Positions 10,872-13,865 of a DNA stretch of 13,865 nt are shown piece by piece. The position numbers were made by a program, and so were the translations under genes. Location of the stretch: positions 1 through 13,865 of the forward strand of contig QAKV01000020.1 of assembly GCA_003343625.1 (NCBI GenBank), given 5' to 3'. The notes beneath the pieces were generated by a model. The model was not told the DNA's origin. It worked only from the letters and a program-made list of their open reading frames with translations, and ran no database searches. The DNA comes from Clostridiales bacterium (GTDB taxonomy: Bacteria; Bacillota; Clostridia; Lachnospirales; Lachnospiraceae). Position 1 is the stretch's first letter; the number at the start of each line of letters is the position of its first letter.

Positions 10872-10946
10872 GCCCCGGCGCATACTTTTTTATGTGATAT
10901 GTGAGTGCGCCTGACAAATGTCCGCTCGTGCAAGCATGGCAACCGC

Positions 10947-10975
10947 TTGCGCTTTGAAATGGGTTTTGTTAGAAT
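10947..10975 (+). promoter_or_regulatory. Promoter of the aldo/keto reductase gene
   Basis: -35 box TTGCGC (10947-10952), a 17-base spacer and -10 box TAGAAT (10970-10975), preceded by TGT as an extended -10. The -35 box overlaps the right arm of a GCAAGC/GCTTGC inverted repeat (10930-10951). Confidence 0.55.
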
Positions 10976-11033
10976 AAAAAGCGAGAGGATAAACCTGCAA
11001 AAGAGCAGAAAGACAGAAAGGATGTGCGCGAAA

Positions 11034-12191
11034 ATGATTCGGAGAACATGGGAAAAAACAGGGATTCAGACATCTTTGCTGGGATTCGGCTGCATGCGTT
11101 TCCCGACCCGCCCGGACGGGAAGATCGATGAAGAGCGGGCGGAAAAGATGCTGGACGAAGCCATTGCGGCCGGCGTCAATTATATCGATACCGCTTATCC
11201 CTATCACAACGGGGAGAGCGAACCTTTCGTGGGGAAAGCGCTGAGCAAATATGACAGGAGTTCCTTTTATCTGGCGACAAAACTGCCTTTGTGGGCGGTG
11301 AACTCCCTGGAGGACGCGAAAAGGATTTTTGCAGAACAGCAGGAGCGACTGCGCACGGATTACTTCGATTTCTATTTGCTTCACGCTCTGAACAGGGAAA
11401 AATGGGAGTCCATGAAAGAGCTGGGGGTGGTGGATTACTGCGCGCAGCTGAAGGCGGAAGGCAAGATCAGAAACTACGGATTTTCTTTCCACGATAGCTA
11501 TGAGGTATTCGAGGAAATCCTTCGGTACCGGGACTGGGACTTCTGTCAGATTCAGTATAACTATATGGATACTCGGGAACAGGCCGGGGATAGGGGATAT
11601 GCTCTGGCGGAGAGTCTGGGCATACCGTTGGTGATTATGGAGCCCGTGAAGGGGGGAAGCCTGGCGAATTTTTCAGAAGATATCAATGATAGGTTCCGCA
11701 GGATCCATCCGGATCGAAGCATCGCTTCCTGGGCGCTGCGCTGGGTGGGCAGTCACCGCAATGTGAAAGTGGTTTTGAGCGGGATGACCACGGAGGAGCA
11801 GGTGCGTGACAATCTGAAGACTTTTGAGAAGTTTGAGCCCTTAGATGAGGCTGAGGAGAAGGCGGTTCGGGAAATCGTGAGCGAACTCAAATCCAGGGTA
11901 CAGAACGGATGTACGGGATGCCGATATTGCATGCCATGTCCCGCAGGCGTGAATATTCCGCAAAATTTTGCACTCTGGAACAAATACCATATGTATGGAA
12001 CCTATGAACACGTGCGGCGGGCCTGGGAAATCGAACTCAAGGATGAAGAACGGGCGAATCGTTGTGTGAAGTGTGGGAAGTGCGAAACGCTCTGTCCGCA
12101 GAAGCTGTCTATTCGGGAGGACTTGCAGAAAGCTCAGGCGGATTTGGACCGGGCGCGGCAGGAGGCGGCCGGCGCGGAGAGTATTGTATAA
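11034..12191 (+). CDS. Aldo/keto reductase with C-terminal 2x[4Fe-4S] ferredoxin-like domain
   Basis: This 385-residue cytoplasmic oxidoreductase has an aldo/keto reductase barrel (about 1-280) followed by an iron-sulfur domain. The catalytic tetrad can be placed at D52, Y57, K83 and H117 (IDTAYPYHNG, ATKLP, LLHAL). The C-terminal part has two four-cysteine motifs, C293/C296/C299/C302 (CTGCRYCMPC) and C344/C347/C350/C354 (CVKCGKCETLC), each fit for a [4Fe-4S] cluster. The FeS domain suggests electron exchange with ferredoxin or flavoproteins, common in anaerobes; the substrate is unknown. ATG 11034 is favoured because AAAGGA (11017-11022) is upstream at 11 bases, slightly long, and the family begins near this point. 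ATG 11022 is the alternative and adds four residues. It is a single-gene unit between its own promoter and a bidirectional terminator. Confidence 0.92.
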   Translation: MIRRTWEKTGIQTSLLGFGCMRFPTRPDGKIDEERAEKMLDEAIAAGVNYIDTAYPYHNGESEPFVGKALSKYDRSSFYLATKLPLWAVNSLEDAKRIFAEQQERLRTDYFDFYLLHALNREKWESMKELGVVDYCAQLKAEGKIRNYGFSFHDSYEVFEEILRYRDWDFCQIQYNYMDTREQAGDRGYALAESLGIPLVIMEPVKGGSLANFSEDINDRFRRIHPDRSIASWALRWVGSHRNVKVVLSGMTTEEQVRDNLKTFEKFEPLDEAEEKAVREIVSELKSRVQNGCTGCRYCMPCPAGVNIPQNFALWNKYHMYGTYEHVRRAWEIELKDEERANRCVKCGKCETLCPQKLSIREDLQKAQADLDRARQEAAGAESIV

Positions 12192-12204
12192 GCGACCAAT
12201 ACAG

Positions 12205-12268
12205 TGCGCAGCAGCGCGATTTGACGTGGATGTCCGTCCGATAAAAATGCGCGGTTTTCTGCTGCGCA
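12205..12268. other. Long-loop inverted repeat after the aldo/keto reductase
   Basis: TGCGCAGCAG (12205-12214) pairs perfectly with CTGCTGCGCA (12259-12268), and CGCG (12215-12218) with CGCG (12250-12253) inside. No T tract follows. It stands directly before the bidirectional terminator and may be a 3' mRNA-stabilising structure or a remnant of a palindromic repeat. Confidence 0.45.
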
Positions 12269-12320
12269 AAAGAGCCCCCGGCGATCCGGCGATGAACCGG
12301 TAATGGCCGGGGGCCTCTTT
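12269..12320. terminator. Bidirectional intrinsic terminator
   Basis: GCCCCCGGC (12274-12282) pairs with GCCGGGGGC (12306-12314). Beyond one bulged C the stem continues AAAGA/TCTTT (12269-12273 with 12316-12320). A run of A on the left and CTCTTT on the right allow use from both directions. This fits the convergent aldo/keto reductase and CNNM genes. Confidence 0.8.
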
Positions 12321-12339
12321 GATCCCATGGGAAAGGACG

Positions 12340-13689
12340 TCAGTCCTCTTTCTCTTCTTCCTTTTTCTTTTCTTCCGGGGGCAGCTTTCGGATCAGCGCT
12401 TTTTCAATTCTGCGATCCTCGATTTCCTCCACGTGGATGTCCAGGCCGTTGACCTGTACATCGAACTGGCTGCCGTCTTCGGGAATCCAGTTCAAACAGC
12501 TGAAAACCATACCTCCTACAGTATCGTAGTCCTCGTTTTCGGGCAACTCGATGTCCAGAGCTTCCGCCAGATCTTCGATATAAGTACTGCCGGTGACGCG
12601 CCAGAGATTATCCTCCAGCTTTTCGATATCAGGGGCCTCTACAGGGTCGTACTCGTCGTAGATATTTCCCACGATCTCCTCCAGCAGATCCTCGATGGTG
12701 ATGATGCCGGCGGTCTGGCCGTATTCGTCCACCACGATGGCGATGTGGATTTTCTTTTTCTGCATATCCTGGAATAAATCGTCCGCATGGATGGTATCCG
12801 GAACGAAGTAGGCGCTGCGCGCCAGGGATTTCAGGTCGCTGTGTTGCTGGGACATCCTGTCGATCAGGAAGTCGCGGGTATAGAGAATCCCCACGATATC
12901 GTTGATATCTTCATCATAAACGGGGAATCGGGACAGACCTGTGTCGCGGATAGTCTGCAGGATTTCTTCGTCCGTCGCATCCAGGGAGAATGCTTCGATA
13001 TCGGCGGTGATGGTCATGGCCTCCTTGACGGAGATATCGTCGAACTGGAACACGTTCTCGATCCATTCCTGTTCTTCCTGGTCGATGGTGCCGCTCTGGC
13101 CGCCCAGATCCAGCATCATGCGGATCTCTTCTTCCGTGACTTTCTCTTCCTCCGCTTCCACTTTCATATGAAGAAGGCGGAGCACCGTATTGGTGGAGAA
13201 GGAAAGAAACCAGATCACCGGCTTTACGACTTTGGCGATGCCGGAAACAACACCGCAGGACAGTTTGGCCATTTCCAGGGACTTCTGCATGGCGATTCGC
13301 TTGGGAACCAGCTCGCCGAAGATCAGGTTGAAATAAGCGAGGATGAGTGTGACGACGATGACGGAAATGGTATCCAGCACATTGAGCGGGATGCCGGTAA
13401 AGCCCAGATCTTCATAGATCCAGGTGACCAGGTATTCGGAAAAGTTGTCGGCCGCGAACGCGCTGCCCAGAAATCCGGCCAGCGTGATGGCGATCTGGAT
13501 CGTGGACAGGAAAGCGGAAGGCGCTTCTACCAGCTTCAGCAGCTGGGGCGCTTTCGGGTCTCCCTCTTCTTCCAGTTTGCGCAGCTTTGCGCTGTTGAGC
13601 GAGACAACCGCGATTTCAGTGGCGGCGAAAAAGGCGTTTATCGCAATCAAAACGACCTGTAAAAGTAATTGTCTGATAACTGTACTCAA
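12340..13689 (-). CDS. CNNM/CBS/CorC-HlyC domain membrane protein (hemolysin family)
   Basis: This 449-residue integral membrane protein has three parts. A CNNM (DUF21) domain occupies about 1-190, with hydrophobic segments near 7-31, 59-80, 104-126 and 143-170 and the conserved GELVPKR (125-131). A pair of CBS domains spans about 220-345, ending in [23 protein letters not shown] CorC/HlyC domain lies at about 355-435. A charged Lys/Glu tail closes it. Such proteins are linked to magnesium, sodium or cobalt transport; the hemolysin name is historical. The start is taken as TTG 13689 because AAAAGGAG lies nine bases upstream and the first membrane helix follows directly. An ATG at 13761 would lie inside the upstream terminator. 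No clear promoter was found in the 70 bases upstream. Confidence 0.92.
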   Translation of the reverse strand: MSTVIRQLLLQVVLIAINAFFAATEIAVVSLNSAKLRKLEEEGDPKAPQLLKLVEAPSAFLSTIQIAITLAGFLGSAFAADNFSEYLVTWIYEDLGFTGIPLNVLDTISVIVVTLILAYFNLIFGELVPKRIAMQKSLEMAKLSCGVVSGIAKVVKPVIWFLSFSTNTVLRLLHMKVEAEEEKVTEEEIRMMLDLGGQSGTIDQEEQEWIENVFQFDDISVKEAMTITADIEAFSLDATDEEILQTIRDTGLSRFPVYDEDINDIVGILYTRDFLIDRMSQQHSDLKSLARSAYFVPDTIHADDLFQDMQKKKIHIAIVVDEYGQTAGIITIEDLLEEIVGNIYDEYDPVEAPDIEKLEDNLWRVTGSTYIEDLAEALDIELPENEDYDTVGGMVFSCLNWIPEDGSQFDVQVNGLDIHVEEIEDRRIEKALIRKLPPEEKKKEEEKED

Positions 13690-13761
13690 GTGAATTCTCT
13701 CCTTTTGTTTGCTCCAAAGTTTTCTCCCACAGCCGGGAGATGAATGATAGTGTGAAAACAC

Positions 13762-13801
13762 AAAAAGACATAGCCTGTAAGAAAAACATACAGACCATGT
13801 C
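13762..13801 (-). terminator. Intrinsic terminator of the upstream - strand gene
   Basis: On the - strand a 13-pair stem (13801-13789 with 13779-13767, two G-T pairs) encloses a nine-base loop and is followed by five T residues. It stands just after the stop codon at 13807. It separates the CNNM gene from the gene running in from beyond the window. Confidence 0.75.
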
Positions 13802-13806
13802 CCGCT

Positions 13807-13865
13807 TTATCCTGATCCCATATTTTGATTCTGATTCGTTTCCCCGTCCGGGTCCGCGTCACTCA
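13807..13865 (-). CDS. C-terminal tail of an unidentified - strand gene
   Basis: One - strand frame is open from the window edge to TAA (13809-13807), giving the tail SDADPDGETNQNQNMGSG. The other two frames stop almost at once. The hydrophilic Asp/Asn/Gln-rich tail and the terminator directly after the stop support a real gene end. Too little is present to name the protein. Confidence 0.4.
   Translation of the reverse strand, partial: SDADPDGETNQNQNMGSG

Noticed and set aside
10714..10914. A short + strand reading frame across the terminator and repeat copy B
   Set aside because: Its sequence is fully explained by the palindromes, it begins within the terminator stem, and no well-spaced ribosome binding site precedes it. 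An internal ATG at 10809 gives an arginine-rich peptide, also unconvincing.
10285..10917. A 210-codon - strand reading frame with Val/Ser/Ala repeats
   Set aside because: It is the mirror of the lipoprotein repeat tract and runs through two promoters, a terminator and a palindrome. It has no ribosome binding site and no family resemblance.
10905..11033. Longer aldo/keto reductase starting upstream of 11034
   Set aside because: The extension would cross the predicted promoter (10947-10975) and inverted repeats, and the family normally begins close to the RTWEKTGI segment.
12787..13662. A long + strand reading frame of 291 codons
   Set aside because: It lies entirely opposite the CNNM/CBS gene, whose domains and motifs are clear; the frame is a codon-bias shadow.
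13690..13761. CNNM protein starting at ATG 13761
   Set aside because: That codon lies within the upstream terminator region and the extra residues are hydrophilic with no resemblance to the family. TTG 13689 has a well-placed ribosome binding site.

Overview
The window looks like chromosomal DNA of a Gram-positive anaerobe of the class Clostridia, most likely a Lachnospiraceae-type organism. The evidence is a packed tRNA cluster, strong AAGGAGG-type ribosome binding sites, moderate GC coding DNA with AT-rich intergenic gaps, and a characteristic gene set. That set includes the radical SAM/TIGR03915 DNA-repair pair, an XPD-like helicase fused to a Cas4-like nuclease domain, an aldo/keto reductase with a C-terminal 2x[4Fe-4S] domain, and an HPr-like mini-protein. 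No phage, transposase, plasmid or CRISPR gene is seen. The species assignment is inference.

Layout. Bases 1-582 hold six tRNA genes on the + strand (Pro, cut by the window edge, then Gly, Arg, His, Gln, Lys), closed by a likely terminator. Bases 666-763 form a striking two-hairpin leader just before a YkgJ-type cysteine-cluster protein (777-1460). Bases 1476-3680 are a promoter carrying two tandem LexA-like boxes and a two-gene unit, radical SAM protein plus TIGR03915 partner, so this looks like an SOS-inducible DNA repair or modification module. An 81-residue HPr-like protein follows (3870-4115), then a very strong terminator, a palindromic repeat and the 797-residue helicase/nuclease gene (4249-6642). 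Endonuclease IV (nfo) runs convergently on the - strand (6674-7561).

The 413-base gap between nfo and the next gene is AT-rich. It carries divergent promoters, a palindromic operator-like motif and a cluster of DnaA-box sequences. It is followed by a cytoplasmic GH13 glucosidase/cyclodextrinase (7975-9285) with a possible CcpA site in its first codons, and by cutC on the - strand (9309-10064). Then come a small repeat-built lipoprotein (10334-10678) with its own promoter and terminator, a second copy of the palindromic repeat with a nested GC-rich hairpin (10750-10871), and a ferredoxin-like aldo/keto reductase (11034-12191). The window closes with a - strand CNNM/CBS/CorC-HlyC membrane protein (12340-13689) and the tail of another - strand gene.

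How the genes fit together. Three units point to DNA damage handling: the SOS-boxed radical SAM/TIGR03915 pair, the FeS helicase-nuclease, and the AP endonuclease. The remaining genes are general housekeeping: starch/maltodextrin use, metal homeostasis, redox chemistry and envelope functions. The least explained material is non-coding: a 54-base palindromic element present twice (51/54 identical), a leader whose hairpin loop can pair with sequence beside the ribosome binding site, and a DnaA-box cluster away from any visible dnaA gene.
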